Origin: Catellatospora sichuanensis
GTDB lineage: Bacteria > Actinomycetota > Actinomycetes > Mycobacteriales > Micromonosporaceae
Length of the DNA stretch: 64,000 nt
Direction of reading: 5' to 3'
Assembly: GCF_007483665.1 (NCBI RefSeq)
Contig: NZ_VIQO01000049.1
Span: 1 to 64,000 of the forward strand
The position numbers were made by a program, and so were the translations under genes. This document shows positions 51,854-60,193 of the stretch, piece by piece; position 1 is the stretch's first letter, and each line of letters opens with the position of its first letter. The notes below the pieces were generated by a model. It did no database searches. It was not told the origin of the DNA and was given only the letters and a program-made list of their open reading frames with translations.

Positions 51854-52620
51854 CCGCCCGGACGCTGGCGACGGCCATCGCCGTCGAAGGCCGCAAGGCA
51901 ACCGCCTCCCGCGTGCTGACCAGCACCGCGATCCTGCTCATGTGCGGTGTGGCCGCGCTGGCCGCAGCCACCACGGCCGCTGCCGCCGACGGCAACGAAC
52001 AGCTCGCCGCGAAGCTGGGACCGCTGGCCGCCGAGGGCGGATGGCCCGCCATGCTCAACGTCGCCACCCAGGTCACCGCCGCGGCCGGACTGCTGGCCTT
52101 CGGGGTCGGCCTGAGCTGGATGTTCGGGCGGGAGTTCACCGACGGCACCATCACGGGCCTGTTCGGCCTGCCCGTCACCCGACCCACCATCGCGTCGGCC
52201 AAGCTCATCGTCTTCCTGCTGTGGGCGTGCGTCGCGTCGGCGGGACTCACCGCCGCTGTGGCACTGGCCGCTGTCGCCGTCACCCGGCAGGCCCCCAGCC
52301 CAGCGGACTGGGCGGGCCTGGGCCGCCTGCTGGCCTTGGCTCTAATGACCGCGGCGCTGGCCGCCCCGGCGGCGTGGGCGGCCACCGTCGGCCGCGGACT
52401 GCTGCCCGCGATTGCCGCCGTGGTCGGTTTGATGGCCGTCACGCAGATCGTGGTCGTGGCCGGCGCCGGCGGCGGCTGGTTCCCACCTGCAGCACCGGCG
52501 CTGTGGGCGCTGCTGCCCGATACGGTGACCGCTGCACAGCTGATGCTCGCCGCAGTCTTCCCCGTCGCCTTCGGGCTGCTGACCCTGCACACATGGCGCC
52601 GCCTTCAACTCGACCGCTGA
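51850..52620 (+). CDS. ABC exporter permease
   Basis: The 256-residue product has six helices in ABC-2 order: VLTSTAILLMCGVAALAAAT, LLAFGVGLSWMFGREFTDGT, LIVFLLWACVASAGLTAAVAL, LLALALMTAALAAPAAWAAT, AIAAVVGLMAVTQIVVVAG and MLAAVFPVAFGLLTL. It is coupled by overlap to the ATPase. The substrate is unknown. Confidence 0.88.
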   Translation: MTARTLATAIAVEGRKATASRVLTSTAILLMCGVAALAAATTAAAADGNEQLAAKLGPLAAEGGWPAMLNVATQVTAAAGLLAFGVGLSWMFGREFTDGTITGLFGLPVTRPTIASAKLIVFLLWACVASAGLTAAVALAAVAVTRQAPSPADWAGLGRLLALALMTAALAAPAAWAATVGRGLLPAIAAVVGLMAVTQIVVVAGAGGGWFPPAAPALWALLPDTVTAAQLMLAAVFPVAFGLLTLHTWRRLQLDR

Positions 52621-52907
52621 CGAGCCCCGAAATGACCGGCGCCGCGCACGTGCAGCCCTCAGCCAGTAGAGACGAGGAAGCGGCAGCACAGCCCGCATGA
52701 ACCTTCGCCTTCCTCACCGCCCCGAAGAACTGTGCGACGAGCGTCGTTGTATTCGAGGTTAATGATCCGCCAGCGTCAGTTGCGTGCGATCTGGTAGTTC
52801 ACCGAGTGCGGCCGGATCTTCGCCCATGATCACCGCCGAAGTCTGCCTGCCGTATCGGTGGCTGCGCTTCTCTGACCGGAGGCGCCGGTGCCTCGAGCCC
52901 ACCGAGG

Positions 52908-53444
52908 TTACGAACGAAGTGACACTTTCGGTCGACGAGTCGGGTCCTGTTCAGCGCGGGCAAGCAGGTGGCGCGTGCGAGCCGCGGTCAGTCCATGCCC
53001 GCGTACCAACAACTGGACGGCTTCGCGGGCGAGGCTATGCCGTGACCACCCGATTTCAGCGACGGGCACGTGGCCTGTGGCATCACGCAGCGCGAGCAGA
53101 ACCGCGGCGATGGCGGGACCGACCGATGACGCTCGGACTGCGAGGATCTGGTGACCGTAGTACCGCACGCCGTGGACGGCCGCCACCGCGAGCCGCGTCC
53201 GTGCGACGGTGACCTCGATGAAGAAGGTGCCATCGCAGTCGTGATCGTCGCGCTCAGTATGTGGGCCGTCGTCGTATGGCACCGGCTCCATGGCAATCAC
53301 ACGGATGCAACGGTGCTTCGCCGCCGCGGCCAGCATGTCTTGGGCTCGGGCATCAAACACGACGTGCGGCAGGCGTCTAGGCAGCCTCAGCAGGCCGGCT
53401 GCGAGCCCAGCCGCGGCCAGACACATGACTGTCACCAGGGTCAT
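52908..53444 (-). CDS. Single-pass hypothetical protein
   Basis: ATG 53444 gives 178 residues: one helix (TLVTVMCLAAAGLAAGLLRL), then a mixed alpha/beta region with FFIEVTVARTRLAVAAVHGV and a His-rich acidic patch (ERDDHDCDG), and a C-terminal helical part (SLAREAVQLLVRGHGLTAAR). I recognise no family. An alternative ATG at 53543 follows directly on a copy of the conserved leader element (53571-53607), which suggests transcription from that leader whichever start is used. Confidence 0.5.
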   Translation of the reverse strand: MTLVTVMCLAAAGLAAGLLRLPRRLPHVVFDARAQDMLAAAAKHRCIRVIAMEPVPYDDGPHTERDDHDCDGTFFIEVTVARTRLAVAAVHGVRYYGHQILAVRASSVGPAIAAVLLALRDATGHVPVAEIGWSRHSLAREAVQLLVRGHGLTAARTRHLLARAEQDPTRRPKVSLRS

Positions 53445-53570
53445 CGTATGAGTCCGATGCAGGTACACGGCCTGGGATCCACGCCGGCAGCGGTCCGCTG
53501 CTGGGTCAGGCAAGGGCCAAGGGCGCTCAAGATGTGAGCTCATTTCGGTCGGCGGTCACGGTTCGACGTC

Positions 53571-53607
53571 GCCGACCAGGCTTCCCGGCACACCTGGGCG
53601 GAGTCTA
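53571..53607 (-). promoter_or_regulatory. Leader element copy D
   Basis: On the minus strand TAGACT (53607-53602) is followed after six bases by AGGTGTGCCGGGAAG, then CCTGGTCGGC. GGTCGGCG then pairs with a downstream CGCCGACC to make a hairpin. It matches three other copies in the window in both promoter spacing and sequence. Confidence 0.7.
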
Positions 53608-53774
53608 CCTGCACATTTGTGGGCGGTTGGACCGCCACCTAAAGGGCTGGCAGGTGCCGGATCGCGGGCTGGTCTCGGCGGCATCATCGTCACCGGGGCA
53701 GTGATGTGACGCGCTGCCGCCCTGATCACCGGGACAGCGCGGTGCCCGTATTGCGAGTAGCCGGTGACGGGCCG

Positions 53775-53830
53775 TACCGTGTGGGCCGGTGTGCCGGGAA
53801 GCCTGGTCGGCGATGACGTTGCCGTCTTGT
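53775..53830 (+). promoter_or_regulatory. Leader element copy C
   Basis: TACCGT (53775-53780), six bases, then CGGTGTGCCGGGAAG and CCTGGTCGGC (core 53788-53811). CGGC then pairs with GCCG near 53821. It precedes the STAS-domain gene at 53857. Confidence 0.65.
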
Positions 53831-53856
53831 AGGAGTTGCCTTAGCTGCCATACCCG

Positions 53857-54762
53857 ATGTCGATCTCGTCGGCTGTAGCGGCTTCGGCCTGCGGTGCGGC
53901 ATTGTCTGAAGAGCTCAGGATTCGCTTGAGCATGCGTGCAGGCAGCGTCTGCCTGATCGTCGCGGGTCATATGGACTTCTCGACAGCGCCCACGCTGAGT
54001 AAGGTCACTGTCGCGGTGCTGCACACTCGGGCGGCTGTCAGCTTGGCGCTGGACATGTCGGCGGTCACCTTCGTCGACACTGCCGGTGTCGCAGCGGTGA
54101 TCGCCTGCAGGCGCGAAGCAGTCCGCCGGAACCTGCCCTTCTCGGTAGTCGATCCGTCTGTGCCCGTGGCGGCGATGATGAGGTTGTGCGGTGTCGCCGA
54201 CCTCCTGGGGATCGCGGCCGGCGACAGTCCGGGTGCCTGGCCTGAGCGGGCAACCTGCGCACCGCGATACCGCCATGGCGTCCGGCACCCTTCGAGATGC
54301 CAAGGCCAGCCCGAGCGGTCGCTATGTGAAGACACCGAAAGCCGCACGGACCTGCTGGGGTGTGCGTGTCGGCGGCGATCGGGCTGTGAGGTCCCGCCGA
54401 CAGCGGGAACGGCGCGGCGCGGGTCACCGCGCCGGGAGGTTGTCGGCCAGGCGGGTGGCCAGCGGGCCGATGATCGCGAGCACGATGACGTACGCGGCGG
54501 TGAGCGCGTTGAGCTGCGGGAGGGCGACGAGGCTGGCGATGACGATGGAGAACTCGCCGCGGGCGATGAGGACGGTCCCGGCCCGCATCCGTCCCCTGCG
54601 GGCGGCTCCGTCACGGGCGGCGGCGTACCAGCCGGTGGCGATCTTCGTGGCGGCGGTGACGGCGGCCAGGACGAGTACGGCCGGCAGGACCGGGATCATG
54701 TCTCGCGGATTTATGGACAGGCCGATGGCGAGGAAGAACACGGCGGCGAACAGGTCGCGTAG
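53857..54762 (+). CDS. STAS-domain anti-anti-sigma-type protein, C-terminus uncertain
   Basis: The first 125 residues form a STAS domain: SVCLIVAGHMDFSTAPTLSK, VSLALDMSAVTFVDTAGVAA (with the phosphorylatable Thr in DTAG) and PVAAMMRLCGVADLLGI. Such proteins switch anti-sigma kinases. Beyond about residue 128 the frame is arginine-rich and runs 339 bases into the convergent antiporter gene, so the native stop has probably been lost by a frameshift. A shift at 54240 would stop at once. No good ribosome site is near ATG 53857. Copy C of the leader element lies upstream. Confidence 0.65.
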   Translation: MSISSAVAASACGAALSEELRIRLSMRAGSVCLIVAGHMDFSTAPTLSKVTVAVLHTRAAVSLALDMSAVTFVDTAGVAAVIACRREAVRRNLPFSVVDPSVPVAAMMRLCGVADLLGIAAGDSPGAWPERATCAPRYRHGVRHPSRCQGQPERSLCEDTESRTDLLGCACRRRSGCEVPPTAGTARRGSPRREVVGQAGGQRADDREHDDVRGGERVELREGDEAGDDDGELAAGDEDGPGPHPSPAGGSVTGGGVPAGGDLRGGGDGGQDEYGRQDRDHVSRIYGQADGEEEHGGEQVA

Positions 54763-55557
54763 CGGGGCCACGACACGGCGGGTGCGGTCGGCGACCTGAC
54801 CGGTGAGCGCGAGCCCGACCAGGAACGCCCCGACGGCGGCCGAGGCCTGCAGCAGTTCGGTGACCCCGGCGACGAGCAGGGTGAGGCTGAGCACGCGCAG
54901 CAGCAGCAGTTCGGGGTCGTCGGTGTCGACGATGCGGGCCAGCGGCCCGCCGAGGCGGTGGGTGGCGGCGAAGGCGAGGCTGATCGCGGCGACGGCGGCG
55001 GCGACGCTGAGCGCGGCCTGCCACCAGGCTCCGCCTGCGGCGAGCACGGCCAGCAGCGGCAGGAACGCGGCCATGGCGACGTCTTCGAGGACCAGCACCG
55101 ACAACACGGCGGGGGTTTCCCGGTTGGCCAGGCGCCGCAGGTCGTCCAGCAGGCGGGCGACGATTCCGGACGACGACACCCAGGTGATGCCGGACATGGC
55201 CAGGGCGCCGATCCAGCCGAGGCCGAGCAGCCAGCCGGCGACCGCGCCCGGGGCGGCGTTTAGCGCGAAGTCGATCCAGGCCGAGGGAATGTGGTGGCGG
55301 ACGCTGGCGGTGAACTCCCCGACGGTGAACTCGAGTCCGAGGGTGAGCAGGAGCAGGATGACGCCGATGGAGGCGCCGGTGGCCACGAACGCGCCCGCGG
55401 CAGGCACCGGCGCGACGCCGCCCGGTCCGAGGGCGAGCCCGGCGATCAGGTACAGGGGCACCGGGGAGTAGCCGAAACGGCGGGCCAGTGCGGCGAGGGT
55501 CGCCAGCGCGGCCAGCACGATTCCCAGTTCGATCAGCAGCGCCGAGGATCCGTGCAC
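54424..55557 (-). CDS. CPA2-type K+/H+ antiporter (KhtU-like)
   Basis: The 377-residue protein has about 12 helices, starting LIELGIVLAALATLAALARR. It has CPA2 signatures VPLYLIAGLALGPGG, ILLLLTLGLEFTVGEF and LSVLVLEDVAMAAFLPLL (ion-site Glu-Asp), and late ASAAVGAFLVGLALTGQ. There is no C-terminal TrkA-N domain, because the regulatory TrkA-C part is the separate upstream gene, as in KhtTU systems. It expels K+ in exchange for protons. It begins five bases after the partner's stop. Confidence 0.9.
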   Translation of the reverse strand: MHGSSALLIELGIVLAALATLAALARRFGYSPVPLYLIAGLALGPGGVAPVPAAGAFVATGASIGVILLLLTLGLEFTVGEFTASVRHHIPSAWIDFALNAAPGAVAGWLLGLGWIGALAMSGITWVSSSGIVARLLDDLRRLANRETPAVLSVLVLEDVAMAAFLPLLAVLAAGGAWWQAALSVAAAVAAISLAFAATHRLGGPLARIVDTDDPELLLLRVLSLTLLVAGVTELLQASAAVGAFLVGLALTGQVADRTRRVVAPLRDLFAAVFFLAIGLSINPRDMIPVLPAVLVLAAVTAATKIATGWYAAARDGAARRGRMRAGTVLIARGEFSIVIASLVALPQLNALTAAYVIVLAIIGPLATRLADNLPAR

Positions 55558-55561
55558 CGTG

Positions 55562-56053
55562 TTATCCGCTGATGATGGCTTGGACGCCGGCGATGCCCTC
55601 GTGGGTGCCGATGACCACCAGGATGTCGCCAGGACGCAGGATCTCGTCGGGCCGGGGCGAGGCCACGACGGTGTCGTCGCGGACCACCGCCACGATCGAC
55701 GCGCCGGTCAGGGTCCGGGCCCGGGTGTCGCCCAGCGGCCGCCCGGCGTACGGCGAAGAGCCGGTGACCGGCACCTGCCCGGCGCCGAGCCCGGGGATCT
55801 CCTTGGTCAGGTCGGCGAAGCGTTCGGCGATCCGCGGGGCACCCAGCACCTCGGCGACGACCTCGGCCTCCTCGGCGTCCAGCCGCCACAGCGGCCTCGG
55901 CGCATCGGGGTCGTCGCTGTAGGTCATGAACTCGACGTCGCCGCTGCGGCGGGTCACGACAGCGAACCGCTCGCCGCGGCCGGTGGTGAAGTCGTAGCGC
56001 ACCCCCACGCCTGGCAGCAGGACCTCGGTGACCTCCACCTGCGTCATCATCAC
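55562..56053 (-). CDS. KhtT-like TrkA-C regulatory subunit
   Basis: The 163-residue soluble protein has an N-terminal region (MTQVEVTEVLLPGVGVRYDF and GERFAVVTRRSGDVEF) typical of KhtT. It ends in a TrkA-C (RCK_C) domain (ARTLTGASIVAVVRDDTVVA, LRPGDILVVIGTHEGIAGV). KhtT gates the membrane antiporter in response to a nucleotide or pH. Its stop is four bases before the KhtU-like start, so the two are one operon. Confidence 0.92.
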   Translation of the reverse strand: MMMTQVEVTEVLLPGVGVRYDFTTGRGERFAVVTRRSGDVEFMTYSDDPDAPRPLWRLDAEEAEVVAEVLGAPRIAERFADLTKEIPGLGAGQVPVTGSSPYAGRPLGDTRARTLTGASIVAVVRDDTVVASPRPDEILRPGDILVVIGTHEGIAGVQAIISG

Positions 56054-56090
56054 CGAGTACGGCGCACGGCGCGGCTAAACCATGGATTCT

Positions 56091-57033
56091 CAGCTGCGCG
56101 GCGGACCCGCGACCTCGGCGGTCAGCGCCACCGCGTCAGGGAGGTGTTCGGGGGCGGTCAGGTGACCCATCGATGCGATGATCCGCAGGAGTGTGTTCGT
56201 GGTGCGCTGGACTACTGGCGCCGGGCGCGGTGTTGGCAGGAACCAGTCGTGTTCGCCGACGGTGACCAGGCACGGTAGATGTGGCGCGGTCGGCCAGCAG
56301 CGCGACGGGCAGCGGCGGCGGGGCCAGGGTCGTGCGGCAATTCGCGGCCATCAGGGTCATCCACTCCGCCTCCGTCTCGGGTACGTTGCGGCCGGGGGGC
56401 GACGAACAACTGCAGCACGTCACGGGTGCGGTCAGCGGTGGGACGCAGCAGCCACGCTGCTGAAACACCGACGAGCTTCGGGTCGACGGTGAGCCGGACG
56501 AACCCTGCGGGTGACACCAGCAGGCGTGCGGCGACGCGGGGCGAGCCTGCCGCCAGCGCAACCGCCGCACCCAGCGTGTTACCCGCCAGCACCACGCCGT
56601 CCATCTGTGTGACGTCGAGGACTTCGTCCAGTACGCGGCCGTACCAGGCCAGCCTGGCTCGCGGTGGTCGGCGCGGGTCGCTGAGGCCCGGCTGGCCCGG
56701 CAGGTCGACGATGGTTGTCGGCCAGTGTTGCGACAGCGCACGCAGCCATGGCAGCGCCGCTGCGGCGTTGTGCCCGGTTCCGGGGAGGACGACGATACTC
56801 GGTTTATCAGTACCAGCCGAGGTGAGATGGACCTTCTCGGCTGTGGTGTCGACGGTCGTGGTGGCCAGCGGGAAGTCCGCTCGCCCCAGGGCGTCTGAAC
56901 ACAACTGCCGCACCGAGCTGACCGCGTGCGTTTCGGTACACGGACTGCATTGCTCCGGTGCGGGCGGGCGCGTGGTTGGTCCAGGTCGCACCCACCCGCG
57001 CGGCGGCGCGGGGCGTAGCGCTGGATATGACAC
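56091..57033 (-). pseudogene. Alpha/beta hydrolase with frameshifts and Thr at the nucleophile elbow
   Basis: One frame gives PSIVVLPGTGHNAAAALPWL, TTIVDLPGQPGLSDPRRPPR and DGVVLAGNTLGAAVALAAGS. The nucleophile elbow is G-N-T-L-G where relatives have Ser. The sequence continues in a second frame as TEAEWMTLMAANCRTTLAPP, and in a third as CLVTVGEHDWFLPTPRPAPV and IIASMGHLTAPEHLPDAVAL (catalytic Asp and His regions) to a stop at 56091. At least two indels split it. It lies directly upstream of the KhtT gene. Confidence 0.7.
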
Positions 57034-57037
57034 AGGT

Positions 57038-57604
57038 TCAGGGCCTGGGAGCCGACGCCTGCGCCAGTTCCTTCCCGTCGGCGTCCAAAGCGGTTACCTG
57101 GGCGCCCTCGGCGGAGATGCCCGGCTTTCAGACCACGAACAAGTCGTCGTCGACGGCTGCTTGGACCATCTGCCCGGCTGGCAGTCGGGCTTGCACGCGG
57201 ACGGCGCCGGAGGGCGGGCGGCCCAGCAGCAGAGGCCGTTGAGCACCGACTCGTAGCCGCCGTGGAACAGCAGCCGATCGCCAGCGCTGTCTTCGACCAC
57301 GGTGCCGAATCGACCGGTGGTCGCGGCCGGTCCGCGCTGACAGGTGCCGATCCACCGCCCGCTGTCCAGTCGGTAGACACGCAGCCACGTCTGGCCGTCG
57401 CGCAGCGTCACCTCGGGGACCGGTTGCGTCTCAACCGGCTGGCCCAGGTCGGCCCAGCCGCTGATTGCACCGCTGCAGTTCGACGTCTTCTGACAGTGCC
57501 TGCGTTCTCGGATCGGGCCCGCCTCCCCAGCTGGCCAGCGCGAAAGTCGACGCGACGGCGGCCGTCCGCGCCCGCCGGGATCTTGCTCGGCGTTCGCCGC
57601 TCAC
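57038..57604 (-). pseudogene. Exported hypothetical protein, frameshifted and with in-frame TGA
   Basis: GTG 57604 opens a basic signal sequence (RRARTAAVASTFALASWGGG). After a shift, SGWADLGQPVETQPVPEVTL and VYRLDSGRWIGTCQRGPAAT continue in another frame. After a second shift, VRVQARLPAGQMVQAAVDDD and LFVV run to a TGA, and the same frame goes on with KPGISAEGAQVTALDADGKE to a natural stop at 57038. The pieces look like one exported protein of about 180 residues with paired cysteines. I recognise no family. Confidence 0.6.
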
Positions 57605-57704
57605 GGAATCTCACTTTCTCGCCGGGTGCCGGAGTCTAGACCGTTCAGCGCCGGATCCGCGCACCCACGCACTGGGGTACCCGCGCCGTAGGGTACCCGT
57701 GCGC

Positions 57705-57745
57705 TACGGTGTGGGCCGGTGTGCCGGGAAGTCTGGTCGGCAAGC
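57705..57745 (+). promoter_or_regulatory. Leader element copy B
   Basis: TACGGT (57705-57710), six bases, then CGGTGTGCCGGGAAG and TCTGGTCGGC (core 57718-57741). It is 40 bases upstream of the disrupted Ca2+/cation exchanger gene. The 15 bases before the core are nearly identical to copy C. Confidence 0.75.
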
Positions 57746-57780
57746 AGGACGCCTGTCGCTGGATTCATCTGGAGCACACC

Positions 57781-58315
57781 GTGATCACCGAAGCTCTGCT
57801 GGCAGTCGCCGGCCTCGGAGTTCGAAGCCGAGGGCGGCGCCGTGGTCGTCGCACCTGCCAAACGCGCGGCAGCCTGGTTCGAGCCGGTACGCACCGTGCT
57901 GGGCCTGGCCGGGGTACTGGCCGGTGCACAGCTACTGGTCGCCAACGCCCCCACAATCGCCGCCCAGCTCGGCGTGCCGCAGATCATCATCGGGTTCACG
58001 CTGGTTGCGTTGGGCACGTCGCTGCCGGAACTGGTCACCACGATCCAGGCACAGCGCCGCGGCGAGACCGATCTGGTCGTGGGCAACCTTTTCGGCAGCA
58101 ACCTGTTCAACAGCCTCGCCGGCGGGGCGTTCATTGGCTTCGCGGCCGGCGTCGACCACCCCGGCACGGCCGCGCTCACGCTGCTGTCGGCGATGGTGTT
58201 CACTGCGGTGCTGGCATGGGCGCTGCTGCGGCGCGGTCTGCGCCTGACTCGCATCGACGGCGTGGTGCTGCTGGGTGTTTACGCGCTCACGCTGCCACTG
58301 CTACTGGCGTCCTGA
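57781..58315 (+). pseudogene. CaCA-family Ca2+/cation antiporter with internal deletion
   Basis: GTG 57781 begins ITEALLAVAGL, a normal start of the first helix. After about 12 codons the sequence jumps, out of frame, to FEAEGGAVVVAPAKRAAAWF and the complete second half: VPQIIIGFTLVALGTSLPEL and TDLVVGNLFGSNLFNSLAGG (alpha-2 repeat with the conserved Glu and Asn). The whole alpha-1 repeat is deleted, so transport is impossible. The remaining half could be translated from GTG 57842 as a 157-residue fragment. The leader element is intact. Confidence 0.8.
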
Positions 58316-58410
58316 CCAGCACGAACACGACGTTGTTGCCGGGGTTCGGCAGCCTTTGGCTGTCGAACTCGGCCGAGTCCGAACCTAGAACCACAAGCCG
58401 GAGGCAGCCG

Positions 58411-59346
58411 ATGCTGTGGCACATGACAGACGACATCGCCGTGCGGGCCGAGGACTTGACCAAGTTCTACGGCACCCGCCGCGGCATCGAAGGCCTCGAC
58501 CTTGAGGTGCGTGCCGGGGAGGTAATGGGCTTCCTCGGCCCTAACTGCGCCGGCAAGACCACCACCATCCGGCTGTTGCTGGACTTCCTGCGCCCCACCT
58601 GCGGCCACGCCACCGTGCTCGGAATGGACCCCCGCCGGGATAAGGCCACACTGCACCGCCACATCGGCTACCTGCCCGGCGAGCTCGCGTTCCCGGGCCG
58701 GGAGAGAGCCGCCGACCTGCTGCGGTTCTTCGCCGACTCCCGCAGCGGCGTCGCCTGGCAGACCGTCACCGGCCTGGCCGAGCGCCTGGAACTGGACCTG
58801 TCGCGGCCGATCCACACCCTGTCCAAGGGCAACAAGCAGAAGGTCGGCCTGGTCCAAGCGTTCATGCACTCCCCCGCTCTGCTGATCCTCGACGAGCCGA
58901 CCAGCGGCCTTGACCCACTGATGCAGCAGGAGTTCCTGGCACTGGTCCGCGAAGCGCGCGCCGCGGGGCAGACGGTGTTCATGTCCTCCCACGTTCTGGC
59001 GGAGGTGCAGCAGACCGCTGACCGGGTCGCGATCGTCCGCGACGGACGCCTGGCCGCCGTCGAACGGGTCGAGTCACTGGGCCGCCGCGCGGTGCGGACC
59101 GTCGAGATCCACTTCGACGGGCCGGTGGAGGTCGCCGAGTTCGCTGCGCTGCCCGGCGTCACCGACGTGACCGTCTCGGGACCGGTGCTGCGCTGCACCG
59201 TCGACGGCCGTCTGGACCCGCTCATCAAAGCCGCTGCCCGCCACGAGGTCGTCGACCTGCTGTCGACCGAACCCGACCTCGAAGAGACCTTCCTCAGCTT
59301 CTACTACCACTCCGAAGGAGCAGGCGATGTCCCCGCTGGTACGTAA
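58411..59346 (+). CDS. ABC exporter ATP-binding protein with Cys in Walker A
   Basis: ATG 58411 follows GGAGG and gives 311 residues. Walker A reads LGPNCAGKTTTIRLLL, with Cys where nearly all relatives have Gly. The signature is TLSKGNKQKVGLVQAFMHS, Walker B LLILDEPTSGLDP, H-loop MSSHVLAEVQ. A C-terminal 90-residue extension (VRTVEIHFDGPVEVAEF...) is typical of DrrA/NatA-like exporters. It overlaps the permease by 20 bases. Confidence 0.9.
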   Translation: MLWHMTDDIAVRAEDLTKFYGTRRGIEGLDLEVRAGEVMGFLGPNCAGKTTTIRLLLDFLRPTCGHATVLGMDPRRDKATLHRHIGYLPGELAFPGRERAADLLRFFADSRSGVAWQTVTGLAERLELDLSRPIHTLSKGNKQKVGLVQAFMHSPALLILDEPTSGLDPLMQQEFLALVREARAAGQTVFMSSHVLAEVQQTADRVAIVRDGRLAAVERVESLGRRAVRTVEIHFDGPVEVAEFAALPGVTDVTVSGPVLRCTVDGRLDPLIKAAARHEVVDLLSTEPDLEETFLSFYYHSEGAGDVPAGT

Positions 59347-60112
59347 GACCTGGCGCGACGACCGCCGCGCCATCATCGGCTGGGCGGCCGGCATCGCCGC
59401 GTTCACCACCGTCTACACCTCCTTCTACGCCAGCTTCCAAGGCGCCGCACAGCTCAAAGACGACGCCCTGCCCGAAGGCATGAAGAACTTCCTGTCGATC
59501 CAGGACATGACCTCCGGCACCGGCTACCTGCAGGCCACCGTCTACGGCCTCGTCGGACCACTGCTGGTGGTCATGGCCGCCATCATCCTCACCGTGCGCA
59601 CCATCCCCCGACCCGAAGAAGACGGCGGCATCGAGCTGCTCATGGTCAACCCGCTGTCCCGGCGCGCGTTCGCCACCCAGCGCCTGACGGCGACCTTCAT
59701 CACCGTGACCGCGCTGGCCGCCATTCCAGGCGTGCTGGTGCTGGCGATCGCACCCGGGGTCGGTATCGACGTGCCGGCAGCCAACATCATCTCGGCCTCG
59801 GCCGGGCTGGTCGCCCTGGCCTGTTGCTTCCTGGGCATCGCCTTCGGCGTGGGAGCGGCCACGGGCCGCCGTGGCATCGCCCTGGGCGTCACCGGTGCGC
59901 TCGCGGTCGGCACCTACATCCTGCGTGGCGTGTCCGGGATCGTCGACGGGGGAGCATGGCTGCGGTGGCTGTCACCGTTCCACTACTTCATCGGCACCGA
60001 CCCGCTGCACACCGGCTGGCACCCCGCCCATCTGCTCGCTCTCGCGGCGGCAGGTGCCGTCGGCGCGGCCGTGGGGATCGTCATGTTCGACCGCCGCGAC
60101 GTCGGTGTCTGA
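59327..60112 (+). CDS. ABC exporter permease
   Basis: The 261-residue product has six helices (RAIIGWAAGIAAFTTVYTSF, GLVGPLLVVMAAIILTVRTI, ATFITVTALAAIPGVLVLAI, IISASAGLVALACCFLGIAF, GIALGVTGALAVGTYIL, LLALAAAGAVGAAVGIVMF) and the ABC-2 loop PRPEEDGGIELLMVNPLSRR. It is coupled to the ATPase by a 20-base overlap. It precedes a PucR regulator gene on the same strand. Confidence 0.88.
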   Translation: MSPLVRKTWRDDRRAIIGWAAGIAAFTTVYTSFYASFQGAAQLKDDALPEGMKNFLSIQDMTSGTGYLQATVYGLVGPLLVVMAAIILTVRTIPRPEEDGGIELLMVNPLSRRAFATQRLTATFITVTALAAIPGVLVLAIAPGVGIDVPAANIISASAGLVALACCFLGIAFGVGAATGRRGIALGVTGALAVGTYILRGVSGIVDGGAWLRWLSPFHYFIGTDPLHTGWHPAHLLALAAAGAVGAAVGIVMFDRRDVGV

Positions 60113-60193
60113 ACCTCGGCCGCTGGGGCGGGACCTGGCCCGCCTGCCACCCGCCCCAGCCCGTCCACGCCGCTCTCCGGCCGAAGGACTCCC

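Noticed and set aside
57709-59346. Single 545-codon protein from 57709 including the ABC ATPase
   Set aside because: The first 234 codons are the leader element and antisense or out-of-frame reading of the exchanger remnant. The ATPase has its own ribosome site before ATG 58411.
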